Positions 16,183 to 24,159 of a stretch of DNA of 38,136 nt are shown here, in pieces. A model generated the notes under the pieces. It was not told the DNA's origin. It was given only the letters and a program-made list of their open reading frames with translations, and made no database searches. Origin of the DNA: Flavobacteriaceae bacterium (lineage in GTDB: Bacteria; Bacteroidota; Bacteroidia; Flavobacteriales; Flavobacteriaceae); the NCBI GenBank assembly GCA_013003555.1, contig JABDIV010000087.1, forward strand, positions 1 to 38,136. Direction: 5' to 3'. Both the position numbers and the translations under genes were made by a program. Numbering within the stretch: the first letter of the stretch is position 1; the number at the start of each line of letters is the position of its first letter.

Positions 16183-16839
16183 TTAAGATTTTTTAGCTTT
16201 CACTGAAATCATCAATTCAATATCGTCATTGATAAATTTGTCTCCAAGATCATCGAAGAATGACTTCGATCCGTATTTGACGTCCCATTTCGAACGATCG
16301 ATCGTAAACGTTTCACTGGTTAAAGTCATCTCATCGCCGTTCTCGCTAACGCTAACCGGGAACGTGATGTTATTTTTCTTCTCTTTCAACATGAGATTAC
16401 CGGAAAGCATTGTTTGACCATCTTTTTCCTCAAAACCGGTAACTTCAAAAGCTGCATTCGGGAATTTTTCAACATCGAAAAAATCGGCACTTTTAAGGTG
16501 ACCTACCAATTTGCCGTTTCCTTCCTTATCAGCCGGAATATCCAAATTTACTATAGAATTCATATCGATAATGAAAGAACCGCTTTCAACTTCCCCATCA
16601 GTAACGGTTAAAACACCGCTGTCAATTTTAATAGTTCCATTGTGGGTGCCCGTTGGTTTGAATCCTTTCCAGTTAATTACCGATTCGGCCGGATTAGTCA
16701 TATATTTTGTTGACATGACCTGAGCTTCACTTGCTTCAACAGCATCAGTTGTAGTAGCTTCATCTGCCTTTTTCTTACACCCAACTACGGCGATCATCAA
16801 GGTCAGTACCATAAATAGTTTTAAAACGTCTTGTTTCAT
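16183..16839 (-). CDS. YceI-family lipoprotein
   Basis: The product has 218 residues: an SPII signal (AVVGC, Cys21), a linker rich in Thr, Ala and Glu, and a YceI domain from about 47 to 216. The domain shows SVINWKGFKPTGTHNGTIKI, then GSFIIDMNSIVNLDI, HLKSADFFDVEKFPNAAFEV and FTIDRSKWDVKYGS. YceI proteins are lipocalin-like beta-barrels that bind isoprenoid-type lipids in the periplasm. Here the protein would be membrane-tethered. It is monocistronic, with a promoter box at 16865-16872. Two more YceI genes lie at 27249-28389. Confidence 0.9.
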   Translation of the reverse strand: MKQDVLKLFMVLTLMIAVVGCKKKADEATTTDAVEASEAQVMSTKYMTNPAESVINWKGFKPTGTHNGTIKIDSGVLTVTDGEVESGSFIIDMNSIVNLDIPADKEGNGKLVGHLKSADFFDVEKFPNAAFEVTGFEEKDGQTMLSGNLMLKEKKNNITFPVSVSENGDEMTLTSETFTIDRSKWDVKYGSKSFFDDLGDKFINDDIELMISVKAKKS

Positions 16840-16864
16840 TTTTATTAGTGTTTAATGTTTGATG

Positions 16865-16872
16865 CAAAATTA
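16865..16872 (-). promoter_or_regulatory. -7 promoter box (TAATTTTG) for the YceI lipoprotein
   Basis: The minus strand reads TAATTTTG, an exact TAnnTTTG match 25 nt before the ATG at 16839. Confidence 0.4.
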
Positions 16873-16924
16873 ATCAAAGGTCCAGATAAAACTGTTAAAA
16901 AATCTTCAAAAAAGTAGATGACAT

Positions 16925-16957
16925 TTTGACATTTTAATAAGAATGGCAGTACTTTTG
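16925..16957 (+). promoter_or_regulatory. Promoter of grpE-dnaJ
   Basis: TTTG (16925-16928), a 21-nt spacer and TACTTTTG (16950-16957) match the Bacteroidota promoter pattern. The start would be near 16964, leaving a leader of about 36 nt before the grpE ATG. An inverted repeat overlaps the -7 box. Confidence 0.6.
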
Positions 16958-16964
16958 CCATTCT
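16940..16964 (+). promoter_or_regulatory. Perfect inverted repeat over the grpE-dnaJ promoter (candidate operator)
   Basis: AGAATGGCA (16940-16948) and TGCCATTCT (16956-16964) are perfect 9-bp inverted arms separated by 7 bp. The -7 box lies in the spacer and the right arm, and the predicted start site is at the right end. It does not match CIRCE (TTAGCACTC-N9-GAGTGCTAA). A dimeric repressor bound here would block the promoter. No T run follows, so it is not a terminator. Confidence 0.5.
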
Positions 16965-16999
16965 GAATAAAATAAAGATTAGGACAGTTATAAAAAATT

Positions 17000-17563
17000 A
17001 TGGCAAAAAAGGATAAAACTGAGGAGATTGTTGAGGAGCAGCTGGATACCACAGCAGCAAATTCTGAAAAAGAAGCTGAGTCAAGCGACCAGGAAAAAAA
17101 GGACACTCTTTCGCAGGAAGAAAAGTTGCAATCGGAATTACAGACGGAAAAGGATAAGTTTCTACGATTGTTTGCTGAGTTCGAAAATTACAAGAAACGA
17201 ACAAACCGTGAGCGGATCGAGCTGTTCAAAACAGCTAGTCAGGATGTAATGCAATCGCTTTTGCCCATTCTTGACGATTTTGATAGAGCGTATTCTGAAA
17301 TTGCAAAGACTTCTGAAAAAGAATTGCTTAAGGGTGTGGAGCTCATCAGTAATAAATTAAGGGACACTTTACGGTCGAAAGGATTAGAAGAGATTGAAGT
17401 TAATGTAGGTGATTCCTTTAATCCCGACGATCATGAAGCGGTAAGCCAGATCCCGGCGCCGACCGATGACCTGAAAGGAAAAATAATTGACGTTATCGAA
17501 AAAGGTTACCGTTTGGGTGAGAAGGTCATTCGCTTTCCGAAGGTTGTAATCGGACAACAGTAG
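17000..17563 (+). CDS. grpE: Nucleotide exchange factor GrpE
   Basis: The product has 187 residues. The first 45 are highly charged and low in complexity. The long coiled coil follows (about 45-100: [25 protein letters not shown]), then the four-helix region ([14 protein letters not shown]) and the C-terminal beta domain with FNPDDHEAV and the GrpE signature ending [21 protein letters not shown]. GrpE releases ADP from DnaK. It is followed 5 bp later by dnaJ. dnaK itself is not in the window. Confidence 0.96.
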   Translation: MAKKDKTEEIVEEQLDTTAANSEKEAESSDQEKKDTLSQEEKLQSELQTEKDKFLRLFAEFENYKKRTNRERIELFKTASQDVMQSLLPILDDFDRAYSEIAKTSEKELLKGVELISNKLRDTLRSKGLEEIEVNVGDSFNPDDHEAVSQIPAPTDDLKGKIIDVIEKGYRLGEKVIRFPKVVIGQQ

Positions 17564-17568
17564 AAACC

Positions 17569-18681
17569 ATGGCAAAACAAGATTATTACGACATATTAGG
17601 GATTGATCGAAAGGCATCAGCAGCTGAGATCAAGAAAGCTTATCGTAAGATGGCTTTAAAATATCATCCCGATAAAAACCCAGATGATACCAATGCAGAA
17701 GAGATGTTTAAGAGGGCTGCAGAAGCTTATGAAGTATTAAGCGATCCTGATAAACGAGCCCGATATGATCAATTTGGTCATTCAGCTTTTGATGGTGCTG
17801 GCGGATTTGGTGGTGGCGGAATGAATATGGATGATATCTTTAGCCAGTTCGGGGATATTTTTGGCGGAGCATTTGGTGGTGGTTTCTCAGGTTTTGGTGG
17901 AACAAGACAACGTGTAGTCAAGGGTAGCAATCTTCGGATAAAAGTTAGTCTTACCCTTGAAGAGGTGGCTAAAGGAGTAGAGAAGAAGGTTAAAGTGAAA
18001 CGAAAAGTTCAGGCACCAGGCACTACTTACAGAACCTGTTCAACCTGCCATGGAACTGGTCAGATGACACGGGTAACCAACACCATTCTGGGTCGCATGC
18101 AAACATCTACAACCTGCAGCAGTTGTGGTGGAGCCGGACAGACCATCGATAAAAAACCAGCCAATGCAGACGCTCATGGGATGGTTATAAAGGAAGAAAC
18201 CGTATCCATAAAAATACCTGCAGGAGTTGTTGATGGCATGCAATTAAAGGTAACAGGCAAGGGTAATGACGCGCCCGGTAATGGCATAAGTGGTGATTTG
18301 CTGGTTGTTATTGCCGAAAAGCAGCATGAATCACTTCAGAGGGAAGGTGATAATTTACATTACGATTTGTATGTAAGTATGCCCGAAGCTGTCCTGGGAG
18401 CTTCTAAGGAGATCGACACGGTCACCGGAAAAGTGCGCATAAAAATCGATCCGGGCGTTCAGTCTGGAAAAATATTACGTCTTCGTGGGAAAGGAATTCC
18501 AAGCATCAATGGTTATGGTAAGGGTGATCTTTTGGTTCATGTTAACGTATGGACCCCAAAGACCCTGAACAAAGACCAAAAAGCTTTTTTTGAGACCATG
18601 AGAGACGACGATCATTTTGAACCGAAGCCGGAAAGCGGTGAAAAGTCATTTTTTGAAAAAGTAAAAGATATGTTCTCATAA
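17569..18681 (+). CDS. dnaJ: Chaperone DnaJ with a two-repeat zinc finger
   Basis: The product has 370 residues. The J domain spans 4-70 with HPD at 33-35, followed by a Gly/Phe-rich linker (74-112) containing the DIF motif, the cysteine-rich region and the C-terminal substrate-binding domains. Only two of the canonical four CxxCxGxG repeats are present: CSTCHGTG (157-164) and CSSCGGAG (183-190), separated by 18 residues. One zinc site therefore remains instead of two. I recall the same shortened form in other flavobacterial DnaJ proteins, so it is probably a lineage trait and not damage. It presents substrates to DnaK and stimulates its ATPase, and it is co-transcribed with grpE. Confidence 0.96.
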   Translation: MAKQDYYDILGIDRKASAAEIKKAYRKMALKYHPDKNPDDTNAEEMFKRAAEAYEVLSDPDKRARYDQFGHSAFDGAGGFGGGGMNMDDIFSQFGDIFGGAFGGGFSGFGGTRQRVVKGSNLRIKVSLTLEEVAKGVEKKVKVKRKVQAPGTTYRTCSTCHGTGQMTRVTNTILGRMQTSTTCSSCGGAGQTIDKKPANADAHGMVIKEETVSIKIPAGVVDGMQLKVTGKGNDAPGNGISGDLLVVIAEKQHESLQREGDNLHYDLYVSMPEAVLGASKEIDTVTGKVRIKIDPGVQSGKILRLRGKGIPSINGYGKGDLLVHVNVWTPKTLNKDQKAFFETMRDDDHFEPKPESGEKSFFEKVKDMFS

Positions 18682-18776
18682 AGCAGCAAGAAATTGCGCT
18701 AAAATTCTTTACTGTATTACATTCCCAATCGATTAAAAGAAATCCTTTAATTAATAATCATTTTAAGAAAAAAAGG

Positions 18777-18784
18777 TATATTTG
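18777..18784 (+). promoter_or_regulatory. -7 promoter box (TATATTTG) in the dnaJ-ABC intergenic region
   Basis: Exact TAnnTTTG match 95 bp past dnaJ and immediately before two hairpins. The next coding start is 175 bp away, beyond a strong terminator, so any transcript made here would be a short non-coding RNA. No -33 box is seen. Confidence 0.3.
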
Positions 18785-18785
18785 C

Positions 18786-18823
18786 TTATCACTAATGTGT
18801 GTTAGTGGTAATTTTTCTTTTTC
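18786..18823 (+). terminator. Hairpin with U-rich tail downstream of dnaJ
   Basis: TTATCACTAA (18786-18795) and TTAGTGGTAA (18802-18811) form a 10-bp stem with one G-T pair and a TGTGTG loop, followed by TTTTTCTTTTTC. It could end grpE-dnaJ transcripts or be the body of a small RNA started at 18777. Confidence 0.55.
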
Positions 18824-18835
18824 ATAGCAATTTTT

Positions 18836-18874
18836 CCCATCCTTAAACCTTTTAAGGGTGGGTTTTGTTTTTTT
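18836..18874 (+). terminator. Strong intrinsic terminator upstream of the ABC operon
   Basis: CCCATCCTTAAA (18836-18847) and TTTAAGGGTGGG (18851-18862) form a 12-bp stem with one wobble pair and a 3-nt loop, followed by TTTTGTTTTTTT. Confidence 0.8.
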
Positions 18875-18958
18875 AATCAACTTGGTAGATTTTCATGAGG
18901 TATTGATGTAACATTTAATATCTTTACCTGACTTATTTTTATACTTAAATCATTCACA

Positions 18959-19888
18959 ATGGGTGACTTGTTAGTTACCGAATCGGTATCTAAAAAATTT
19001 GGTGATTTTACGGCTTTAAATGAGGTGTCCATCAGGGTTCCTAAAGGCAGTATTTTTGGATTATTAGGTCCGAACGGAGCTGGTAAGACCACCTTAATCC
19101 GGATAATAAATCAGATTACCATGCCAGATGCCGGTCGGGTCACTCTCGACGGGGAGCAACTGGCATCACATCATATTCGTGATATTGGGTATTTACCTGA
19201 AGAACGAGGTTTGTACAAATCGATGAAAGTCGGTGAGCAGGCCCTTTATCTGGCCCAATTAAAAGGACTGTCGAAATCGGAGGCCAGGCAGCGATTAAAG
19301 ATATGGTTTGAAAGACTTGAGATCGGTGATTGGTGGAATAAAAAAATCCTTGAACTCTCAAAGGGTATGGCCCAAAAAATCCAATTCGTTGTAACGGTCC
19401 TGCACGAACCAAAGTTACTCATCTTTGATGAGCCATTTTCGGGATTCGATCCTATTAATGCAAATCTGATAAAAGATGAGATCCTGAAATTACGTGATAA
19501 TGGCGCTACAGTAATATTCTCAACACACCGCATGGAGTCGGTAGAAGAAATATGTGATCACATTGCGTTACTCGACAAAGCGAACAAAATTCTTGAGGGA
19601 CGTTTGTCAGACATCAAAAGGCAGTTTAAAACCAATACTTTCGAGGTTGGCTTGATAACATCAAATGAAGAAAAACTCAAAGCCTTGATCAGGGAGCGTT
19701 TTGACTATAGTCCGGCCGATTTCAAATCACTGAACCGGGATCTGAAACTTAATATTAAACTTTCGGATTCTGAAACATCAAATGATTTGTTGAGTTTCCT
19801 GACTAATCATGCAGAAGTAAATCATTTTAATGAATTGGTGCCTTCGGCAAATGACATATTCATTCAAACCGTAAAAAAGCATAAATAA
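18959..19888 (+). CDS. ABC-2 type exporter, ATP-binding protein (NatA-like)
   Basis: This 309-residue ATPase has Walker A GPNGAGKT (37-44), the signature LSKGMAQ (133-139) and Walker B LLIFDEPFSGFDP (153-165), with an H-loop in ISTHRMESVEEI. The C-terminal 80 residues (NTFEVGLITSNEEKL onward) are the usual accessory domain of NatA/DrrA-like ATPases. It pairs with the next gene's permease: their stop and start overlap by one base (TAATG), so they should be made in equal amounts. NatAB-like systems export sodium, drugs or lipids; the substrate here is unknown. Confidence 0.93.
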   Translation: MGDLLVTESVSKKFGDFTALNEVSIRVPKGSIFGLLGPNGAGKTTLIRIINQITMPDAGRVTLDGEQLASHHIRDIGYLPEERGLYKSMKVGEQALYLAQLKGLSKSEARQRLKIWFERLEIGDWWNKKILELSKGMAQKIQFVVTVLHEPKLLIFDEPFSGFDPINANLIKDEILKLRDNGATVIFSTHRMESVEEICDHIALLDKANKILEGRLSDIKRQFKTNTFEVGLITSNEEKLKALIRERFDYSPADFKSLNRDLKLNIKLSDSETSNDLLSFLTNHAEVNHFNELVPSANDIFIQTVKKHK

Positions 19889-21201
19889 TGAATCATTTAG
19901 GCCTGGTTATCAAACGGGAGTACCTCACTAAAGTAAGGAATAGGGCATTTATTGTTATGACCATTTTAAGCCCTGTTATTCTTATTGTATTATTCGCAGT
20001 GGTAGCATATCTGGCACAATTGAATAGCAGTAATAAACGCACCATTTCAGTTTTGGATGAAACCGGTTTGATTCGAGATGTTTTGACGAGTTCAGATAAT
20101 TTAACCTATGAGTTTCTTGAAAATATAAGCCTGGAGGAAGCTAAAGAATTAGTTAAGTCGAATGAGAACTATGGCTTGCTTCATATTGAAAATAAAGATT
20201 CAATTTCGGCCATAGCGAGGGGTATCAAATTTTATTCTGAAGATTCACCATCACTTACCCTGATCGCCGGGATTGAAAATAAGTTGGAACGCCGACTTAC
20301 CGATCTCCGCTTACAGGAAGAAGGAGTTGATCTGAGTAAATTGAAATCGTCTCAAACCTCCATTGATATCGGACAGGAAAGTTTTCTTGGTGAGAAGACG
20401 TCAAAAATCGATAATATTCTCAAACTTGCTTTTGGAGGATTTGCCGGATACCTGCTGTTCATGTTTATTATTATCTATGGGAATATGATCATGAGAAGTG
20501 TGATTGAAGAAAAAACCAGCAGGATCATTGAAGTGATCGTTTCCTCGGTGAAACCCATTCAATTATTGATGGGTAAGATCATCGGAACCTCTCTTGCCGG
20601 GATCACACAATTTGTTATCTGGGTTCTGCTGGGAGGTCTATTCATGGTCATCATTACCGGCATCTTTGGAATTGATTTGGGCAGTATGCAATCTCAGCAA
20701 CAGGAATTGATGCAACAAGCCCTTGAAAATCCAGAAGCGAAGATGCAGGTGGAGACCATAATTAGCAGTATTTATAATTTACCGTTGATGAACCTGATGG
20801 TCGCCTTCGTCCTATTCTTTATTGGCGGCTATCTTCTTTATAGCTCACTTTATGCAGCAATTGGTGCAGCGGTCGATAACGAAACAGACACTCAGCAATT
20901 TCTAATGCCCATATTGATCCCGCTCATTCTTGCCGTGTATGTTGGTGTTTTTACGGTTATTGAAGATCCTCATGGCACAGTTTCAACGGTATTCTCGTTT
21001 ATACCATTTACTTCACCTGTTGTTATGCTTATGCGCATTCCTTTCGGGGTTCCAATCTGGCAACAACTACTGTCACTGCTACTACTGGTTGGCACCTTTT
21101 TATTTACGGTTTGGTTTGCGGCCAAGATTTACCGGGTTGGAATTCTAATGTATGGTAAAAAGGCGAGTTATAAAGAATTGTTTAAGTGGTTAAAATATTA
21201 G
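19888..21201 (+). CDS. ABC-2 type exporter, permease (NatB-like)
   Basis: The product has 437 residues. TM1 at about 20-45 is followed by a large extracytoplasmic domain (46-175), then five more helices from about 185 to 425. MRSVIEEKTSRIIEVIVSSVKPIQLLMGKIIG between the first two C-terminal helices is the coupling segment typical of ABC-2 permeases with a NatB/DUF3526-like layout. A glutamine-rich loop (SMQSQQQELMQQALENPEAKM) lies between TM3 and TM4. It works with the preceding ATPase. The MscS gene follows after 2 bp, so this is one operon. Confidence 0.92.
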   Translation: MNHLGLVIKREYLTKVRNRAFIVMTILSPVILIVLFAVVAYLAQLNSSNKRTISVLDETGLIRDVLTSSDNLTYEFLENISLEEAKELVKSNENYGLLHIENKDSISAIARGIKFYSEDSPSLTLIAGIENKLERRLTDLRLQEEGVDLSKLKSSQTSIDIGQESFLGEKTSKIDNILKLAFGGFAGYLLFMFIIIYGNMIMRSVIEEKTSRIIEVIVSSVKPIQLLMGKIIGTSLAGITQFVIWVLLGGLFMVIITGIFGIDLGSMQSQQQELMQQALENPEAKMQVETIISSIYNLPLMNLMVAFVLFFIGGYLLYSSLYAAIGAAVDNETDTQQFLMPILIPLILAVYVGVFTVIEDPHGTVSTVFSFIPFTSPVVMLMRIPFGVPIWQQLLSLLLLVGTFLFTVWFAAKIYRVGILMYGKKASYKELFKWLKY

Positions 21202-21203
21202 CT

Positions 21204-22052
21204 ATGGATAAGATCAAAGATATTTTTCAATCCGTCGGAGATTTCGTTAATAATTCCTTTCACTTGGGAAAAGGTATTGAGATCAGTATTCTTGATCTGA
21301 TAATCCTGATAGTTGTTTTATCAGTTGCCCGAATGCTACTTGGTGCCGTGCGAAGATTGATGACAAGTCGCATGCCAGACGAAGACAAGAAAAAATTCAA
21401 GGTGGTTTTTTCCTTCGGAAAATGGGTGGTATATGTAATTATTTTTCTAGTCACACTGCATTCTGTAGGGGTAAATGTCACTGGTGTCTTTGCAGCTTCG
21501 GCAGCTCTTCTAATCGGTATTGGTCTGGCCCTTCAAACCTTATTCCAGGATATCATATCCGGGATTTTCATATTAGTTGATCAATCGGTTCATGTGGGAG
21601 ACATCATAGAATTGGAAGGAAAGGTTGGTCGTGTTGAAGAGATTAAATTAAGAACAACAAGGGCGGTCACCATCGATAATAAGGTACTGGTAATTCCCAA
21701 TCATTTATACTTGACCAACAGTCTTTATAACTGGACTCAAAACGGTACCCTAACGCGAGAACGGGTCACAGTTGGTGTCGCATATGGTTCGGATGTTGAA
21801 TTGGTTAAGAAGCTTTTGCTGCAGGCAGCAAATGAAAATATCAAAGTGTTAAAAGATCCACCACCACTGGTATTATTTTCCGACTTTGGCGATAGCGCCT
21901 TATTATTCACGCTGGTATTTACTTTGAATGACAGTTTTCAGGCGGTGGTTCCTAAAAGTGAAATTCGTTTCGAAATTGAGCGATTGTTTAAAGAGAATAA
22001 CGTTAAAATCCCATTTCCTCAAAGAGATGTACATTTGTTTACCAATACCTGA
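21204..22052 (+). CDS. MscS-family mechanosensitive channel
   Basis: The start is set at ATG 21204, after the permease stop; the in-frame start at 21186 would only add MVKILA inside the permease gene. The product has 282 residues: three helices (about 25-45, 67-85 and 90-115), with the pore helix rich in Ala and Gly (AASAALLIGIGLALQTLFQDIISGIFIL), then the beta domain (VGDIIELEGKVGRVEEIKLRTTRA, VIPNHLYLTNSLYNWT) and a C-terminal alpha/beta domain. This is the core of MscS, a stretch-gated channel that releases solutes on hypo-osmotic shock. It sits in an operon with an ABC-2 exporter and a response regulator. Confidence 0.92.
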   Translation: MDKIKDIFQSVGDFVNNSFHLGKGIEISILDLIILIVVLSVARMLLGAVRRLMTSRMPDEDKKKFKVVFSFGKWVVYVIIFLVTLHSVGVNVTGVFAASAALLIGIGLALQTLFQDIISGIFILVDQSVHVGDIIELEGKVGRVEEIKLRTTRAVTIDNKVLVIPNHLYLTNSLYNWTQNGTLTRERVTVGVAYGSDVELVKKLLLQAANENIKVLKDPPPLVLFSDFGDSALLFTLVFTLNDSFQAVVPKSEIRFEIERLFKENNVKIPFPQRDVHLFTNT

Positions 22053-22058
22053 TTTATT

Positions 22059-23225
22059 ATGCCCAAGATACTTATCATAGAAGACGAAGCAGCGATTCGA
22101 AGAGTCTTAAGTAAAATACTAAGTGAAGAAAATGATTCCTATGAAGTCGATGAGGCCGAGGATGGTCTTGACGGACTCGAGAAAATCAAGAAAGATGATT
22201 ATGGCCTGATCTTATGCGATATAAAAATGCCAAAGATGGACGGGGTTGAGGTTTTAGAAGCCGTAAAAACAATCAAACCTGAAATTCCGGTTGTGATGAT
22301 CTCGGGTCATGGCGATATTGATACTGCGGTGAACACGATGCGTCTTGGTGCTTTTGATTATATCTCTAAACCGCCCGATCTTAATCGACTCCTGAATACC
22401 GTTCGTAATGCTCTTGACAGAAAAGAACTTATGGTCGAGAACAAAAGGCTTAAGAAAAAGGTCAGCAAAAAATACGAAATGGTAGGCGAGAGCGCCGGCA
22501 TCGAAAAAATAATAACGATGATTGAAAAGGTCGCTCCAACCGATGCCCGGGTTTTGATCACCGGGCCTAATGGTACCGGAAAGGAGATTGTTGCACACTG
22601 GTTGCATCAAAAGAGTGATCGTTCAAACGGTCCGATGGTTGAGGTGAACTGTGCTGCCATTCCAAGCGAATTAATAGAAAGTGAGTTATTCGGACATGTT
22701 AAGGGGGCCTTTACAAGTGCCAATAAAGACAGAGCGGGAAAATTTGAAGCAGCAAACGGCGGCACCATTTTTCTTGATGAGGTTGGCGATATGAGCCTCT
22801 CGGCACAGGCTAAAGTTCTTCGTGCATTACAGGAGAGCAAAGTACAACGCGTTGGAAGTGATAAAGACATAAAAGTAGATGTTCGTGTTATAGCAGCTAC
22901 GAATAAGGATCTTAAAAAAGAAATTGAAGATGGAAAATTCAGGGAGGATCTCTATCACCGACTGGCCGTAATCCTGATTGAAGTTCCGTCTTTGAATGAC
23001 AGGCGCGATGACATCCCGCTGCTCGTTGAACACTTTTCCAGTAAGATTGCTGCAGAGCAGGGGATAACAAAAAAGACTTTTTCTAAAAAAGCCATTAAGT
23101 TGCTGCAGGATTACAACTGGACGGGTAATATCAGGGAATTGAGAAACGTGATCGAACGACTTATCATTCTGGGACAGTCCGAGGTAAGTGAAGACGATGT
23201 AAAACAGTTTGCTTCGAAATCATAA
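22059..23225 (+). CDS. NtrC-type response regulator lacking the DNA-binding domain
   Basis: The product has 388 residues. A receiver domain (1-120) carries the phospho-acceptor Asp54 (LILCDIKMPKMDG) and acidic residues 8-10. A sigma-54 AAA+ domain (about 140-380) has Walker A GPNGTGKE, the sigma-54 contact loop as GAFTSA (the GAFTGA variant), Walker B GTIFLDEVGDM and DRRDDIPLL. The protein ends only about 25 residues after the IRELRNVIERLIIL helix, with no Fis-type helix-turn-helix. It should still be able to remodel sigma-54 holoenzyme, but from solution or through a partner rather than from an enhancer site. No histidine kinase is adjacent. It is 6 bp after the MscS gene, at the end of the operon. 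Confidence 0.92.
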   Translation: MPKILIIEDEAAIRRVLSKILSEENDSYEVDEAEDGLDGLEKIKKDDYGLILCDIKMPKMDGVEVLEAVKTIKPEIPVVMISGHGDIDTAVNTMRLGAFDYISKPPDLNRLLNTVRNALDRKELMVENKRLKKKVSKKYEMVGESAGIEKIITMIEKVAPTDARVLITGPNGTGKEIVAHWLHQKSDRSNGPMVEVNCAAIPSELIESELFGHVKGAFTSANKDRAGKFEAANGGTIFLDEVGDMSLSAQAKVLRALQESKVQRVGSDKDIKVDVRVIAATNKDLKKEIEDGKFREDLYHRLAVILIEVPSLNDRRDDIPLLVEHFSSKIAAEQGITKKTFSKKAIKLLQDYNWTGNIRELRNVIERLIILGQSEVSEDDVKQFASKS

Positions 23226-23262
23226 AAAAAAGCCCTGAATAAATTCGGGCTTCTTTTTCTTC
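23224..23262. terminator. Bidirectional terminator after the response-regulator operon
   Basis: AAGCCC-T-GAAT and ATTC-GGGCTT (23230-23252) form a stem with one bulged T, flanked by an A run on the left and CTTTTTCTTC on the right. It serves the plus-strand operon and the convergent minus-strand gene. Confidence 0.75.
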
Positions 23263-23280
23263 TTTATAATTTTAGGGAAT

Positions 23281-24036
23281 TTAATCGTCAATTGTGGTGA
23301 GCTCATCACTGTTTAAACAATTTTCAAGCTTTAATAAATAATGATCTGAAGCCGTTTTAATGGCCTTTGAAAAATATTGTTTTAGCTGATCTGATGAATA
23401 CTTCAAAAGTTCTGAATGATCGGGAATGTCTGTCCGGATCTGTAAATCACATTCGAAGTTTCGCAAAGCCTCTTTATAGGAATTGATATTCGAATTTAAA
23501 GCGGCGCTGTAATTTGTGATCAATATTTCCTTTTGAACAACAAGCTCCTTTTCCTTTTGTTCTAAAAGTCGTCTTTGAAGCAGTTGCTGTTGCTGTTCTA
23601 ATTCTAATTGTTTTTCCTTGAGTTTGTTTTGTTCCATCTCGAGTGTTAGTAATTCCTCTTCCTCCATGGAGATTTGATTACAGCTGTCGAGAGCACCGAT
23701 GCCTTTTCTTGAAAGTTCACGGGCACGTTTCACATAAAAACGGCCATCTTCATAGGTTTCAGCCGTTTCAACTTTCTTAAGTAATTCGATGCCGTCGATG
23801 GTTACCGTAAGCGTCGGGTCACATCCACAAGCTTCTAAAATTGGTTTAGCCCTGTTTAAAGCTTCATATGAGCGGTAAGCAAAGTATTTAAGATCGGAGA
23901 TATTATTTGAATCATAGGATGATTTAATGTGTGAGTACGCATAATTCACATCCGAGTCGGCTTCAGAGCATTTGGTCTGCGCTGAAATTTGAGTAATAAA
24001 CAAGAGGGATAAAAGAAAAATGTAGTAATTTTTCAT
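23281..24036 (-). CDS. Exported coiled-coil protein of unknown function
   Basis: The start is set at ATG 24036 (MKNYYIFLLS), because a promoter box at 24070-24077 overlaps the longest ORF start (24072). An alternative ATG at 24057 would leave almost no leader. The product has 251 residues: a signal peptide ending ISAQ, then a helical region with repeated Tyr/Ala (SDVNYAYSHIKSSYDS, KYFAYRSYEALNRAKPILEACGCDP) and five Cys in the mature part. A long Glu/Gln/Leu coiled coil follows at about 121-165 (EEEELLTLEMEQNKLKEKQL), then a C-terminal helical domain. I do not recognise a named family. It is monocistronic and convergent with the response-regulator operon. Confidence 0.75.
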   Translation of the reverse strand: MKNYYIFLLSLLFITQISAQTKCSEADSDVNYAYSHIKSSYDSNNISDLKYFAYRSYEALNRAKPILEACGCDPTLTVTIDGIELLKKVETAETYEDGRFYVKRARELSRKGIGALDSCNQISMEEEELLTLEMEQNKLKEKQLELEQQQQLLQRRLLEQKEKELVVQKEILITNYSAALNSNINSYKEALRNFECDLQIRTDIPDHSELLKYSSDQLKQYFSKAIKTASDHYLLKLENCLNSDELTTIDD

Positions 24037-24069
24037 AATATTTGGGGTTTTATTCATAAATAGGCGATC

Positions 24070-24077
24070 CAAATATA
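24070..24077 (-). promoter_or_regulatory. -7 promoter box (TATATTTG) for the coiled-coil protein gene
   Basis: The minus strand reads TATATTTG, an exact TAnnTTTG match 33 nt before the chosen ATG. Confidence 0.45.
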
Positions 24078-24159
24078 TAACAATTTATCGATTATAATAA
24101 CTCTTTAACGGTTTTTTACGTAAGAAAAAACTTATATTTTTAAACCACAAACCATTGAT

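Noticed and set aside
16940..16964. Reading the grpE inverted repeat as CIRCE/HrcA operator
   Set aside because: Arm sequence and 7-bp spacing do not match the CIRCE consensus, so it is reported as an unidentified candidate operator.
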